From positions 10,832,303 through 10,896,302 of the forward strand of contig NC_087075.1 of NCBI RefSeq assembly GCF_026151205.1: 64,000 nt of DNA. Reading direction: 5' to 3'. Positions 1 to 12,600 of the stretch are shown here, one piece after another (positions within the stretch are counted from its first letter, which is position 1; each line of letters starts with the position of its first letter). The notes beneath the pieces are model-generated. The model worked only from the letters and a program-made list of their open reading frames with translations, searched no databases and was not told the origin of the DNA. The DNA is from Bolinopsis microptera (lineage: Eukaryota; Ctenophora; Tentaculata; Lobata; Bolinopsidae). The translations under genes and the position numbers were made by a program.

Positions 1-948
1 ACACGTACCACACTGTTGACCACGCCCTTGTAGACCCTCGTAGTACCTTGTAATGAGCACCAGCTGTTAAATGGTATATTGTATTTACTACGCTTTGATT
101 ATTCAGCTTGAAATATGTTTAGAAGGTCGTTAATAAACATGAGCTGATAGTTGTGCAAGTATAAAATTAGCTTCTCTCCTCTAAATAATACACTATTATT
201 TTGAAGAATAAAAGCTTAAATTTCACGTGTATGTAAGTTTCATATTTGTATGAGCACCATCTGCTTTATAACTATATTGTCCAGCCGTCGTAGTACAGGG
301 TGGACCAGAATGAGCTGTATTTTACTTCAAAATTCTGTGGAAAAACACTGTTGCTGGTGCTCTAAGACCCATTGTTTACAACATGTATTTGATTCTCGCT
401 CGTGATTCAGGGACCTCAATCTGTGAGTCTATGGGAAGGCAGCTGTATTTGGTTCTCGCATGTGCGAATTGGGATTTGGGAGTCAGAGGATTCGTTCTCT
501 GGGAAAGCAGCTGTTCTATAATATAGTTAATCAGTTGATTGAGATTTTGAGATAATTATGCGGCGTTTTAATATGTTTACACACTGCAATTCCCACCGAC
601 AACTACCCATTATGAGAATACTCCTCACGATTGCCGATAATTAAGATAATTCGATACCGTAATTAATAATGTCGCTATTTTCACCAGAGTTTCCCCGTTA
701 TGACCACCTCTTTTTCATCCCAATGTCGACAAATTAGACCATGTCAGATCATGTCCAGTGCTATCTGGTACCTGTGGTCGCTATTCTGATCTTATTGCGA
801 AACCTTTTCTTATCCTGTTTAATTCAGCACTTTCCTGAAAATTTGTCGAAATTTAGCTTATCTTGCAAAAGTTTGATGGTCAATATTAAGACAGTTCTGC
901 TTATAAAAATGAAATTTTATGTGGTGAAAGATAAAGTGTCGCTGCGAA
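1..948. other. Non-coding AT-rich stretch, no gene seen
   Basis: No ORF with plausible splice boundaries was found on either strand. The sequence is AT-rich and without obvious repeats until the 18-bp array that begins near 949. It may be intron of the gene whose 3' exons lie at 3.7-4.65 kb. Confidence 0.5.
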
Positions 949-1289
949 TTAAAACAGTCACGGTACTTAAAACAGTCACGGTACCTAAAACAGTCACGGT
1001 ACCTAAAACAGTCACGGTACTTGAAACAGTCACGGTACTTAAAACAGTCACGGTACTTAAAACAGTCACGGTTCTTAAAACAGTCACGGTACTTAAAACA
1101 GTCACGGTACTTAAAACAGTCACGGTGCTTGAAACAGTCACGGTACTTAAAACAGTCACGGTACTTAAAACAGTCACGGTACTTAAAACAGTCACGGTAC
1201 TTAAAACAGTCACGGTACTTAAAACAGTCACGGTACTTAAAACAGTCACGTTACTTAAAACAGTCACGGTACTTAAAACAGTCACGGTA
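949..1289. repeat. 18-bp tandem array, about 19 copies
   Basis: The unit is close to CTTAAAACAGTCACGGTA, repeated about 19 times with a few substitutions (ACC for ACT, GAAAC for AAAAC, GTT for GTA). Because 18 is a multiple of three and the unit lacks in-frame stops, long repeated-hexapeptide ORFs appear on both strands (TVTVLK on plus, STVTVL on minus). These are products of the repeat, not evidence of a gene. Confidence 0.95.
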
Positions 1290-3722
1290 AAGCTGGTTCA
1301 GAATTGGATCTTGAACGCTGAGTTTACAATTCAATTCGTTATCAAAAGTGTATCCGAGATATAGATGGGACCATATATCTTTCTTACCATTGGAGCCATT
1401 AATCATTATTGATATGAATCTATATTATTACATATATGATATGGGTTTTAAGTGCGATTAAATTCTTCATCGGTCTAGTCAGGGAGCTTCCCAGCTTCAA
1501 TTCTTTGTGTAATTACTCGTACAGCAGTTAGGCACAGAATCAACACCACAGTACAGCAGAAGTTTTAGTTATAGTTGACTATTAGTATTAGGGAGGAGGT
1601 TAGCTTGAGATTATATCTCATAACATGTTATTCTTTCTTCATTGTCAGATGTTTCATTCAAGCAAACCTCTCTGCAAACTGTTCAAACGAAATTTACTGA
1701 TTGTGCTGAGTATTTAACACCCAGGTTCCTTTATTTGGTAGATATCTTGGTCTTTGATCATCAAAGATTATACGAATGTTCTGGCATAATCGGTGTTGTC
1801 CTTCTTTACTATCAATTGTCAATTAGTTTTTTAACCCAACTCGTTGATATATTTCGAAAGTTAACTGTTGTAAATTGTTCTGCAGAAGGTTTTTTTGTAT
1901 GTTTGACTGACTCTACCACACCACACAAATTCTAGCCCATGAAAATACCATTTTCAAAGAAAATCAAATAGATAGACTAGACCGTTATTATAGTTGCATT
2001 ATGCACAAAGAGCTGCAACTTGCATTATGCTACGCGTTATGATGGCCCGACCTCATAAAATAATGAAACACCAATCCAACCATAAATTCCCAACCACCTC
2101 TTAGCCAATGAAAATCCTTAAGACTGTATCTTGATGAAGTGGTTTCCTGCGATGCCTTTGCATTTCTTCTTCTTATATGGTCGCAAGTTTCTGGCCTTTG
2201 CACTTCGATAAATTCTTTGTTAAGTAGTAAACGTTGTCGGTGATGGAATGTTAATTATTGCATTTAAGTTGCTTAAAGTTCATAGTTTCACTGCGATCTA
2301 CCTACCAGCTACCTACCTCATGATCTGTAATGCCTAAGAAATTTCCTGTTTTTGTCGTACGTAAAATGTTTCAAATTTTCAAAACAACTGGAATTTTCCC
2401 CCAATTTTTCTTCAACAAAGATTAAAATGAAGCATTTTAAAATGGAGCATTTTAAAACGTGATCGTTTCGAAGACCGAGGTGCACAACTGATCACATTAA
2501 CCATCTCCACCACTTTTAACTATCTACCTGAGTCCGCACACGCAGGTTCCTCAGAAATATAATTTAACGGATTAATAGTCTCCAGCTTACCTATTCCCAC
2601 TTTGCTACTCCAGGTACTATTTTTACCTATATAAACTGTAGTGTAGCCTGTAAGACTTGCTGTAGGAGTTGTAGAGCCCCTTATTTGCACCCTCTTAGCG
2701 GCTTTAAAGTGGGCTTATAATCTGTATATTATTATCTAATCGTTCCTTCTTATCAAGATGTAGCACCCTTAAATGATCTTCGTAGTTAACACATTAAACT
2801 TTTGATGCCCAGCGTTTGTTTACTGCGAAACACGCTAGGATCAGTTTATCCTGGACGAAATTACATAGCTGAGACGAGTGGACTCGCATAATTTACATAA
2901 AGCGTTCCCGCATTCACGTTGTACTTTACTTCCCAGACAATTTAAATCTAATGCAATTTTCTAACCTCCATTAAGTTCAGAAGTTGTAATTTTCTTTGTA
3001 GGTCAGAATTTAAGTTTTGGCGCTAGTGGCGAGACATGAGTTTGCATTATTCAAACCATTTATCAGATATCACATTATATAAATTTTGATATCGCGAACC
3101 TTTTTAGTGCAAACCTCTCAACCTGGTCATGGTAATATATTTTACTTTCAAGGTATGACGTTAACGTTAACTTATATTCTGACTTCTTGAGTAGTAATCA
3201 CTTGAGGTCACATCCCAAAATTTTGGAGCATGTCCCTTTGTGAGGTTGGTACGTTTCGAAACCTTTATAATCTAGCTACACATCCCAGCTACTTTCTACT
3301 TTTCGATATTTCTCGAGAAAGGAAGCATTAACTTTATAAGGCTTAAACGAGTGCTGGATCAGATTCTGCAGGTCCAATAACAATATCTTGATTTTGTTTT
3401 CTTTGTGATATCTCTCCGATGATGTATTTTATCGCTCACAAGACCGTACAGCCTTATTCTGTACAAAAGTATTTTACTTTTTTCTGTGCAGCGCGAAATG
3501 AAGTTCGCTGTTTCACTTTTAGAGAAATTTCGTTTTTCATTGATCATTGTGCGCCTTAATATTTCGTGCTTTTATAGTTGAACTCGCTTTATCCATTGGC
3601 ATCACCATATTATTTGTACAACTGAAAACTCAATATATCTGGCCGCTTAAAAGTCTCAGAAACCAGCAAGTACTACTATTTTTTGTTTTATTGGGATAAA
3701 ACGCCTCTCCTTAAAGCAGCAG
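1290..3722. other. Gene-poor stretch, possible intron
   Basis: There is no well-supported exon. A 3' splice-site-like sequence at 1641-1648 precedes an open stretch of about 80 codons (1649-1888) that is rich in hydrophobic residues. The composition is that of AT-rich chance ORFs, and its possible donor phase does not match the next exon at 3723. The rest shows no repeats or coding signal. Confidence 0.4.
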
Positions 3723-3964
3723 GGCGGATGTAATGGTTACCTGCACGGCTATCGTACACATGATAGGAGACCTCATCATACGACTATGTGACTGGAAACA
3801 CTACGAAACAGTGAAGAACAGAGACTCGGTTAACAGTATCCAGACTCCCTACGATTCTTCCAGCAAGAATCGGGAGAGTGTGACCAGTGCTCACACTATC
3901 ATCAGTCTGGCTAATGTTAACGAGCATACTGCTCTAACTATGAGGATCAGCAATCGTAACTCAG
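3723..3964 (+). CDS. Internal exon: hydrophobic segment plus Ser/Thr-rich tail, protein unidentified
   Basis: The open frame begins after an AG at 3721-3722 (start uncertain; AG also at 3718-3719). It encodes a roughly 20-residue hydrophobic stretch (VMVTCTAIVHMIGDLIIRLC), likely the last membrane segment, followed by a polar tail rich in Ser, Thr, Asn and Arg that looks cytoplasmic. The frame could run on to a TAA at 3985-3987. However, a CAG|GT donor at 3964/3965 in phase 1 fits exactly the phase-1 start of the exon at 4444, restoring an Asp codon across the junction. The exon is less AT-rich than its surroundings. I do not recognise the family; a multipass membrane protein such as a receptor or channel tail is inferred only from hydrophobicity. 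An ATG at 3733 is in frame and could be a start if this is not an internal exon. Confidence 0.5.
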
Positions 3965-4443
3965 GTCTCGTGATGACTCCTTCGTAATATACATTGTTGT
4001 GAAAAAATTACGCGTGTTTAACAAGTTCGTTAGTGCTCGGCATTAATGTTTCTTTTTTAGGGAGATTTTGTTTTCTGCTGGTGAAGCAAGGGGAAGCATT
4101 TTCGGCTTATCAAGCAGGGTCTGAATTAAATTGGGATTCCGATTGAGGGTAACACGAAAATCTAAAAGCAAATAATTGAAAAAAGGCTCCTAAATAAAAA
4201 GGGGGAGACTCAACTCTGATTCAATTTAGAGAACCATAATATAATCTAACTGTTAACATCCCATTCTTAGTGCCAGAGGAGCAGTAGTTCTCACTATTTC
4301 AGACTCGAATCTTCAGTCTTCCAACTCTAGAAACTAGACTCACTCTAGACCATAGAAATCTTTCACGAAACTGATTTATTTTATTTTTCAGGCTATTCGT
4401 TCGTCTCACTGACTTTCACTAAACTTAATTTTAAAAGTTTCAG

Positions 4444-4523
4444 ATCACTACGACGCAACGAATGAGTTTACGTATAACGCGACGGCGTCCTTTAGCAGAC
4501 CAAAACTTCATGATCCAGGCTTG
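4444..4523 (+). CDS. Short internal exon of the same unidentified gene
   Basis: This 80-nt exon lies between a TTTCAG-type acceptor (AG at 4442-4443) and a strong TTG|GTGAGT donor. It starts in phase 1, completing an Asp codon with the G left by the exon ending at 3964, then reads 26 codons (HYDATNEFTYNATASFSRPK followed by LHDPGL) and ends in phase 0. Both borders and the phase agree with the upstream exon, so this is a real spliced exon rather than chance. The peptide is polar and continues the Ser/Thr-rich tail. Confidence 0.6.
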
Positions 4524-4629
4524 GTGAGTCAAACCTCAATTATAACCTCAAACCTCAATTATAATCGCACACATTTATATCACAAGCATTGAGAGACCAT
4601 CATATTTTATATTGTTACTTTATTTTCAG

Positions 4630-4653
4630 AAAATTGACTCTCAAAACACATGA
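4630..4653 (+). CDS. Probable terminal coding segment of the 3.7-kb gene
   Basis: A good pyrimidine-rich acceptor (TTACTTTATTTTCAG, AG at 4628-4629) is followed in phase 0 by KIDSQNT and a TGA at 4651-4653. This is the phase left by the exon ending at 4523. It would make a short C-terminal end and start the 3' UTR. A longer ORF covering 4589-4945 overlaps in another frame but needs phase 2 and looks compositionally random. No canonical AATAAA was found close downstream, so the end is inferred. Confidence 0.4.
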   Translation, partial: KIDSQNT

Positions 4654-6703
4654 AATGGTCAAAATTTCATGCAGCATATTTCGCATTTGTCACCTACGTA
4701 CATGTGTTATAGCTATATGCCGTTTATTAAATATTCAAGAAGCAGAATATTCCAGAAATATTTTATTTCTGGAATCGGAGAGCGACGCATATAATAATAC
4801 TTGGAAAGAAAGAATCGACAATTCAGTTTGTATTTGCGCGCCAGACATTGCCTATAACTTACATCGCAACTTATGTCGACAGTTATCTGGCTTCTGCACT
4901 CGACGTCAGATTATTAGAGCGGTTACCATATATGCGCCTAGATAAGCTCTGTTATCATAACTTGTTATTAAACTTGTTAAACAGGTTCTAGGATACGCGC
5001 ATGTGTTAAACTATATCGTTAAAATCCAACCCACCGTGGGATTCTGAAATACCGCTAGGCGGCTTTTTAACGGCAACCTGGATTATTTTTAACAGTGCAC
5101 TTTGAGGTAAAAATTATGTGGTATGCATTATTATTATTACAGTATAAAAGCCAAGATACAATTACGAACCAGCTGATTATTTACCTCGTTTAGGTTCCCT
5201 TATCTTGACTGTATTCAAATTTCAAATTCTTTGCGCTTTTATATGTTTCGTACGTGGTTATAACAGCCAAATTTCGTGGTAAAAATTGTACAAGTGTCGA
5301 AGTTCCGGCCTCTCTCAGTGCAGCTTCTGATCTATTTTGAACTAACTTGAACTGTTCTTGCTGTTATAACTCATTGTTTGTTGATAAATATAATGTAGCA
5401 GTGGAAGCAGTTGAAACATAATCCCACTTGCCTCCAGTCACGTTGTGCACCTAGTGCTACGGGTTGTGCAGATATACTTGTTCCCTGAGATTCTCCCCAA
5501 CAATACTCTGCAGCAGTGCATTAACTGTCAATCCATGAAAATGACTGTAAAGCCGACCTGTTATATAGGATTAAGGTTACAACATGTTGATTACTATGAT
5601 GCAATATTCCAGATAACCATCTCAGAACAATCTCTGAACAACCTCAGAAGCCCCAAATAATGTCTAAATCATTGAGAAAGCCGGTAAATGGACATTGGAC
5701 AGTTTGAACTTGTCTCTGACCCTCTGTTTCAAACCTAGTCTCACTAGAGCCTGTCAATCTGATAATTGGCTAACAATCTTGGGCGGCTAGCCAGTAGCCA
5801 GCAACTCCTGTGCCATTCTAGCGGCAAATACCGGCTAATAGTCATGCTTGCCCACACATCTTAATCCCGTTGATATTCCGCCCACAATTAAGGTAGTCAA
5901 GTAGTCAGTAACCAGAACTAGAAGTTGATAATTTCCAAAATATTAATTTATGTGACACTTAACTCCGACTGGTACTCGTTCCTCCCGCCTCTTTCTTTTA
6001 ATGAACAGTAAATCATGTCAAATGTGAAGGCGGACAAGTGTGCAGTCTGGTCTCCATCTCATATCCCTTTGAAGCCTTATTTCTACACAATCCTGCTTTA
6101 ATTTAGTCGGTCAACCTAAAAGCAAAACCTGTCGCGGTTAAATGCCGCACTTAAATACCCCATCCTAAGTTATTTATTATTACTCAAATACCGAATCAGT
6201 AATCCCTGGTTATTACCCTGAACAGCGGCACGTAACACCAAGTTACTGACATCTCAGCTTGGAGACCGGAACAGTGGGTTCTACCCCGGGAGACTCAAGA
6301 CACGCGATACCTGAACTGGGGGTGAAGTGATCAGGTTAATTGTAACAATGTGTAACGGATAGTAACGGAATGCGAGCTAGCTGGTCCGAACTGAGCTCTG
6401 GTGATCAACTGTGATCGGCAACATCTCCTGTTACATGTCCACCTCAGAGCTGGGAAATATTTTAACTGCGAGCTTGGGCCGGGCGAGCTTGAGGAGGGAG
6501 ATAGCCGCAGAAAGCTGGTCACATCATTTGTGACTTGTGATGGCCGCTGCTGCTGCTGCTCTCAGTCGTACAATTCCTTTCAACTTTTTGTGTTCCAAAC
6601 AAAAACGTATTAAATACCGGTACTTTATTGAAACGAATTAAGAAAAACTCGTGAGTTGCCGAGTTGTGAATTGTGGCCCAAGTGCGTGTTATTGCACAGC
6701 TAT
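4654..6703. other. Non-coding stretch
   Basis: No supported gene. It contains a perfect 11-bp hairpin at 4749-4775. A GC-richer patch at about 6380-6570 with a (GCT)n run shows ORFs on both strands but no splice or domain evidence. Confidence 0.45.
4749..4775. repeat. Perfect 11-bp inverted repeat (hairpin)
   Basis: ATTCCAGAAAT at 4749-4759 is the exact reverse complement of 4765-4775, with a 5-nt loop. Each arm contains a TTCnnGAA core, the half-pair of a heat-shock element. Confidence 0.8.
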
Positions 6704-6958
6704 ACTGCTCACTTGACGGGCCCGGCTCCCTGCTGCCAGATTACGCTTCACCTCGTTAACTGATCAGTATGCTGGTTTCTTTCGTCGCGGATAGTGCTGT
6801 TACAGTGCTGTTACAGTGCTGTTACAGTGTTGTACCACTGGTGTGACACTGATGTGACACTGCACAACTACTGCCCACTTGACGGGCCGGGCTCCCTGCT
6901 GCCAGATTACGCTTCACCTCGTTTACTGATCAGTATGCTGGTTTCTTTCCGTCGCGGA
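6704..6958. repeat. Direct duplication of about 88 bp, 166-bp period
   Basis: The blocks 6704-6791 and 6870-6958 are nearly identical (a few substitutions and one insertion). The spacer holds a short 11-bp-unit array (TGCTGTTACAG, about three copies, 6794-6832). Confidence 0.9.
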
Positions 6959-6995
6959 ATCTATACCGCTTTCCACACGTTTATTATGCGGCTTG

Positions 6996-7019
6996 GGAGA
7001 GAGAGAGAGAGAGAGAGAT
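6996..7019. repeat. (GA)n microsatellite
   Basis: A simple dinucleotide run of about 12 GA units. Confidence 0.95.
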
Positions 7020-7716
7020 ATTGTCACTTCTACAGACTTCTCATTATGTATCGTGTGTTCCTGACTTGTTGGGGTAGGAAACAGTCTCGTGTTTGAGACT
7101 GGGCCTCATTACAGAGAGACTGGGTCGTGGGGAGTCAACCGTCAAACCCGCTGATTGAGACTCTAACCTTGTAACTCCCTCCCTTTACCCTTAACATCAA
7201 CTGGCCGATTACTCGCTTACTTAACATCGCTCTCCCTTACTCTGTCTCCATCATACAATTACGTGTAATTATAAATGTTCTTTCTCCGCCCCCACTCCTT
7301 CAACCCACTCCACCCCCTCGACGGCACGTATGAACAGATCGAGTACCACTACCAATCCCTCCTGCAGTACACTATACACGAATATATCGTGATAATTATT
7401 ATTATTATTATTTGCATGCTGAACTGCCGCGTGGAGGGATGATTGCTCAACTTCTCCATTTTAAACCATTAAGTGCTCCTCTGATCTAATAGTCTGGTCC
7501 AGCTTGAGGAGTAACGCCACGTTACTCCGTTTTTTTGACGCGGGTAATTTCCTCTTTTCCAACCAGCACGTTCTCTTCACTGATCTCATCGTATCTTTGC
7601 TTTTCTGTCGTCGTTTAACTATGTGGCTGGTGTTGTTGTTGATATCATTATTGGTTATTAGAACGTGCTTGTCAGTAATTTGTTGTGTGATGAGTGCTGC
7701 TCCCTGAGATGATTGC
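7020..7716. other. Non-coding stretch
   Basis: No gene or repeat of note was seen apart from a short ATT run near 7396-7411. Confidence 0.5.
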
Positions 7717-7717
7717 G

Positions 7718-7751
<34 letters not shown>
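7717..7751. repeat. (GA)n microsatellite
   Basis: A simple dinucleotide run of about 17 GA units. Confidence 0.95.
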
Positions 7752-7755
<4 letters not shown>

Positions 7756-7826
7756 AAATAACTCTGTTACGGAACCAGTGTGTACATTGAACACTCTCTG
7801 TCTTTCTCTCTGAGTAGCGCTGATAG

Positions 7827-7995
7827 TGCTGTGACAATGCTGTGACAGTGCTGTGACAGTGATGTGACAGTGCTGTGACAGTGCTGTGACAGTGATGTGA
7901 CAATGCTGTGACAGTGATGTGACAGTGCTGTGACAGTGCTGTTACACTGCTGCGAAACTGCTGCGAAACTACTGTTAGACTGCTATAACACTGCT
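7827..7995. repeat. 11-bp tandem array, TGCTGTGACAG unit
   Basis: About 15 copies of TGCTGTGACAG and variants (TGATGTGACAG, TGCTGTTACAC), decaying to the right. The same unit occurs at 6794-6832, and a related TTCTGTTACAC unit at 9541-9650. The ORF on the minus strand here is only the translated repeat. Confidence 0.9.
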
Positions 7996-8913
7996 TGACA
8001 TTGCAGTGTTTAAATATCCATGATACGGAACCAGCGTTGTGTCGTACATTGAACACGTTGAGCAGCTACTATTGAGTCACACTCTCTCTTTCTCTCTGAG
8101 TAGTGCTATATTAATCCTGATAGCGCAGTTAGCACTTGATGTTAGCACCTGATGTTAGCACTTGCAGACTGCTGTTGAAAGTGCTTTGTGATGTTGTTGT
8201 ACCGTGTCACTGCCATTCGCATCGCATGGCTGGTTTATGTTCGTTCATAATGACTAATGCATATATCCATTAGCATATATATAATTATATTATGTGCATA
8301 TCTCTGTGAGCTTATGTGGTTGGTTTGAACGTACGGTAGTTTTTCATGTTGTGAGTAGTGACTTGATATTTGTATATCTATCACGTACGGTAGCTATTGA
8401 TACTCAACCCCAGGAATGATATCCTCTCCCTTTCATCTCGGAAGGAGCTTATTAACGATCTTAGCAACTTCCTTCTGTCTTCTGAGCTGTTTACATTCAT
8501 TTTATTTATTAGTTACATTTTAATTTAAATTGGTACCCACGAAGCATATTCTGTAGTGACATACCAATTTTGTGACATTTCGCTGGGATCTAATTAAACC
8601 CACTCAATATCACTTCCGCTGCTGGCAAGTGCCCAGGTTCTGTTCTGTGAACTTGATATTTTTGTTTAAGTTTTGCTTGCCGATATATCTGCACATCTCA
8701 CCTTGGTGTTATACTGAAGGATTACCGATTATACAAGTTGTGTGTTCGTGATCTAAATTCCAGTCATAACGGACCTCTGGTTAATCTGAGGAATTATTGG
8801 TCTTTGTCGGTTAACGCGTCTAGACTTTTCCCTTAGTCTTAGTCTTACAACATCTTAGGTAGGGTAGAAGGCGTCTAAACTAACTGGGGTTCCTCTAATT
8901 TCAGCTCTGGGTT
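7996..8913. other. Non-coding stretch
   Basis: No supported exon. It contains a short TTAGCAC(C/T)TGATG repeat near 8127-8165 and otherwise AT-rich unique-looking sequence. Confidence 0.5.
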
Positions 8914-9003
8914 CTATTGGTTTACATTTTGCTTGATTTACTTCTAATGGTTTACATTTGACCTGATAGACTTCTATTGGTTTACATTTGACCTGATTGA
9001 CTT
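8914..9003. repeat. 30-bp tandem repeat, 3 copies
   Basis: Three 30-bp units, each containing CTA(T/A)TGGTTTACATTT and ending in a GA(T/C)TT-type segment. The minus-strand ORF with repeated VKCKPIE peptides is the translated array. Confidence 0.9.
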
Positions 9004-9540
9004 CTGTGTAAAGGGAGATTTCTGTGCATAATGCAACATTGACATAATGCAACATTGAGCTGATATTGCAATATTATAGGGCGTTTTAGTTTCGGTAAAG
9101 TAGCAGGAACACCTTGTGTCAACAGATGGTGTCCAAATTTCCCGGCTAATACCTCCACCTCTATATCAGCTTGTGGCTCATTTCGACAAGTATGATAATC
9201 TCCTCACAGTGATTTAGTGAACCCTCTCTGTGCCACTTCGTACAGCAACCTTACATTACAACTATCTCCTCAACATTTAAACTCATTTCCTCCGCACACA
9301 CGCCAATGCTGATACCACTAACCAGTGACTACGCGCTCATATTCACTAACCATGCCACGCAATTCCCCGATTAGGAATTGATTTAATAACCGTGCATTTA
9401 GCATGCGGGTTAATGTCTGGCAGCTTGGTTTCCAATTGATAATCAGGGAGAGAGCTGTTATATGTAGCCACTAGTCGCCTGTTTAAGTAGTACACATCTT
9501 GTACATCATAATAGTGGGTAATGTGCTGTTTCCTGTAGAG
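9004..9540. other. Non-coding stretch
   Basis: No supported gene or repeat was seen. Confidence 0.5.
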
Positions 9541-9650
9541 GCAGACTCTGCTGTGACACTTCTGTAACAGATCTGTGACACTTCTGTGGCACTTCTGTTA
9601 CACTTCTGTTACACTTCTGCTACACTTCTGTTACAGATCTGTTACATGTA
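9541..9650. repeat. 11-bp tandem array, TTCTGTTACAC unit
   Basis: About nine or ten degenerate 11-bp units with the core CTGTnACA, related to the arrays at 6.8 and 7.8 kb. Confidence 0.85.
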
Positions 9651-12600
9651 GCCAGTATGGTTGATATAAGTAGTACACGTCGTGTACGGAGGTTAATGTG
9701 CTGTTTCCTGAAGAGTCAGCCATGTTGTTCGTACCTAGGCGCTGTCTGCAGGATAACTAATGCCAGTATTTGTTGTTAATGATATTTTCCTGATTCTAGT
9801 GCCACTTTTATCAAACCTTTGACCAGTTTTACCACTTTTACCACTTTCAACCACTATTGAGATGACGTGACGGCTGCAAACGTACTTCCAATGTTGGCCA
9901 TTACCAATTATTTGTAACACCAAATATGACACCCGCTCCTGGTGAACAAGGTGAGTGTTATGCCTGGTGGCTGGGAGTGGTGACAATATTTTGAAGTGTT
10001 TTGCCATTACATTCCCCAGTTTTTTGTTATATATAGTTGTGTTGAACATGTTAAAGTATATATTTTCATCGAGCAATTCTATTTCCAGAGCAACAAATTC
10101 CTCGGAAAAATGTTGAAATATTGATTTGTTTGTAGTTAAAACATTCGCGTTCTTACGTTGGGAGTTCCACTTTCATTATAGATTTTCCTTCATTTCGCCG
10201 TTTAATAAGTGCTTTTCTGGTATAAGTGATGATGGGATGTTTCTCATTAATTACCACTGCAACTCTTTTTTAAACCTCTCCGACGCTATTGTTTCATGTG
10301 TGGTAGTGGCTGCTATTCCGATTTTTTAACCTTTCTTCACTTACAACCAGGCTACCTGGAGACGTTTTGAAAATGAACGGTTATTATTCGGGAGATTTTA
10401 GTACATAATGGGTCAGTGCGCTAAGTGATCTAAGCTATCAAGACGGTTATCTATAATCATCCTATGTTTATATAAATAAATGCCTTCTGACTTAATGAAT
10501 CGTTATTTTGAGACTTCTTTTGTTTTAAAGTCGTTATCTTCCTATAATTCTCGTAACTGTTCAACTGTTGTACTTAAAAACGCGGTCTAAATGACAGTAC
10601 AGTTAGATTGCGTATGATCTAAGTAATTTTTGTGTATCATCAGGAGTGTGCCGCTTTCAGCATTGTTCCGAATACTGCTATCGTCATGGCTTGTAGGTGA
10701 GGTTGTCATTTAGGTTGTAAGTTGCTTTTACCGTCTTTTACCGTCTTTTTTTAGGTTGTTAGCTTGATGCCTTCAATCTACCTTGTATCTTAGCTTGAGT
10801 TCTTGTGTACTTCCAATTAAATATTATATAATGCACTATAGAATTAGTGAGTACACTGTATTTTTTAAGAAGTGTACAGACTGTATAGAAATGTACAGAC
10901 TGTATAGAAATGTACACTGTCTACTCCAAAGTGTTTATATGCTATCAGAAGGACGTGAAGCAATCTCAAGAGATAGTGCGAACTCTTTAATACCACTATA
11001 ATAACAGAGAGCACTGTGTTAGACAGCACCATGTCTGTATACATATTGTATTGTATACTGTATAGTCTTGTTCAGTCTACATGCTCTCTAGATAATCTTC
11101 ATTCTTCATCTCCTAACCAAAACTTTTGGGATCGGCTCACGTACCGCTGAAAAGGTGCAAACAGTGTCAGGAAGGTGTTGAAATATCAGAGATACAGTTC
11201 GAAAATAGTCAATTTTGTTTCTCATTCCTGAGGACTGAGACCGACTGTAAGACTCCTGCTCTCATGCACTGGTACAGTCTCTGCCAGTTTCGGTAGAAAG
11301 CAGCTCTTCAGTAAACGTGATAAACGTGACGAAGGACCCAGGGTGGCCCACGTGACAAAGGACCCAGGGTGGCCCTACGCTGACAAGTAGAGGTTTCACA
11401 CTTGTACTATCTATTGTTGAACATGGTGTACTCAACACGGTCGCTGCAGTGTCACAGTATTGCCAGAGGACTGTAACAGTGTACTGTGTAACAGCATTGT
11501 TACAGCAGTCTCACAGCAATGTTATAACAGTGTTACTGCAGTGTTACAGCAATGTAAAACGTGATGCAGGACCCAGTTTACCTTGCTGCTGACAAGTAAC
11601 TTTTTCACAGTATAGTACTAACTATAGTCAGCTGAATAACGTTTGCACGTACACTGGCGCCACCAGCAGGTGTCGCTATATTAAGTAAGAATGAAGAGAC
11701 TCCACAGCACTCAATAATACTCCCAGACCCAACCAAAGTTGTCGGCATTAGAGGAACATTCCGCTGCAATTCCGTTTGGCTCCCAGCCAATTGACTACCG
11801 TGTGGCTCCCAACCAATTGACCACCGTAAAAAATAACAGTCCGGTAATTCCCCGCCTCCAATATCCTCGTCTGACAGCTTTACCAGGTAACAGTACATAT
11901 AACAGTATACCATGTATAATACACCCTGTCAAGACGCATGCGGGACAGTCGGCACGGTGCCAAGTTGACCTGGTGATGACGTCATGACGTAGTCCGGTGA
12001 CATGTGACGTCTGCCTCTCCTGGTTCTGTCGCCCTCGTACAAGCTCCCAACAGTGTTCCTGTTGAAAATTTCTCAATTACGTGGCATACAGGTGGTAATT
12101 ACGCCACATAACCTCAGTCAATTAATCTCGTTTCTCTCAATTACCCTCAACACCTCCACCGTCTGGACAACCAATCAGTGAGGACCATTTCTTGTCTTGT
12201 ACGAGACGTACCACGTGACACCACAAATACTGATGTATGTGGATTATATACACAATTATTATATTTCATGCACGGGCCCGCCGATGATTTTATCTTATTT
12301 TAGCTATTGAATTTGAAGCTCCTGCACATTTCAATACGTGTGTGTTGGTGGAGAGAGGGTATTGGGCTGGCCGTTGAAAGCTGCCATAGTAAAGTGAAGT
12401 CACCCAGTTCGCGCCCTTATTTGGCCTCCCAGCTCTGTACTGCTCTCATTTTTGCGTCAACTTCGTTCAGGAATTTGTTAGAACACAATTGCCACTTTTG
12501 GTCATCGCCGTTTTTGGTGTGTTCTGAAATTTGTTTGAAATGGATTTTTACGAAAATTTAAGTTTAATCTGTCTTGAATCTGTCTGGTCTTTGATTTTTG

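Noticed and set aside
1642-1935. Hydrophobic 97-codon ORF after a TTTCTTCATTGTCAG acceptor
   Set aside because: The acceptor is good, but the donor (GAAG|GTTTTT) is poor, its phase 1 does not match the exon at 3723, and the Phe/Leu/Tyr-rich composition is typical of chance ORFs in AT-rich DNA.
9735-10076. 113-codon minus-strand ORF
   Set aside because: No domain, no splice support, and part of it covers a short TTTTACCACTTT repeat.
10645-10697. Possible 53-nt exon between ATCATCAG and TGTAG|GTGAGG
   Set aside because: The donor is good but the acceptor lacks a pyrimidine tract and no phase-matched partner exon was found.
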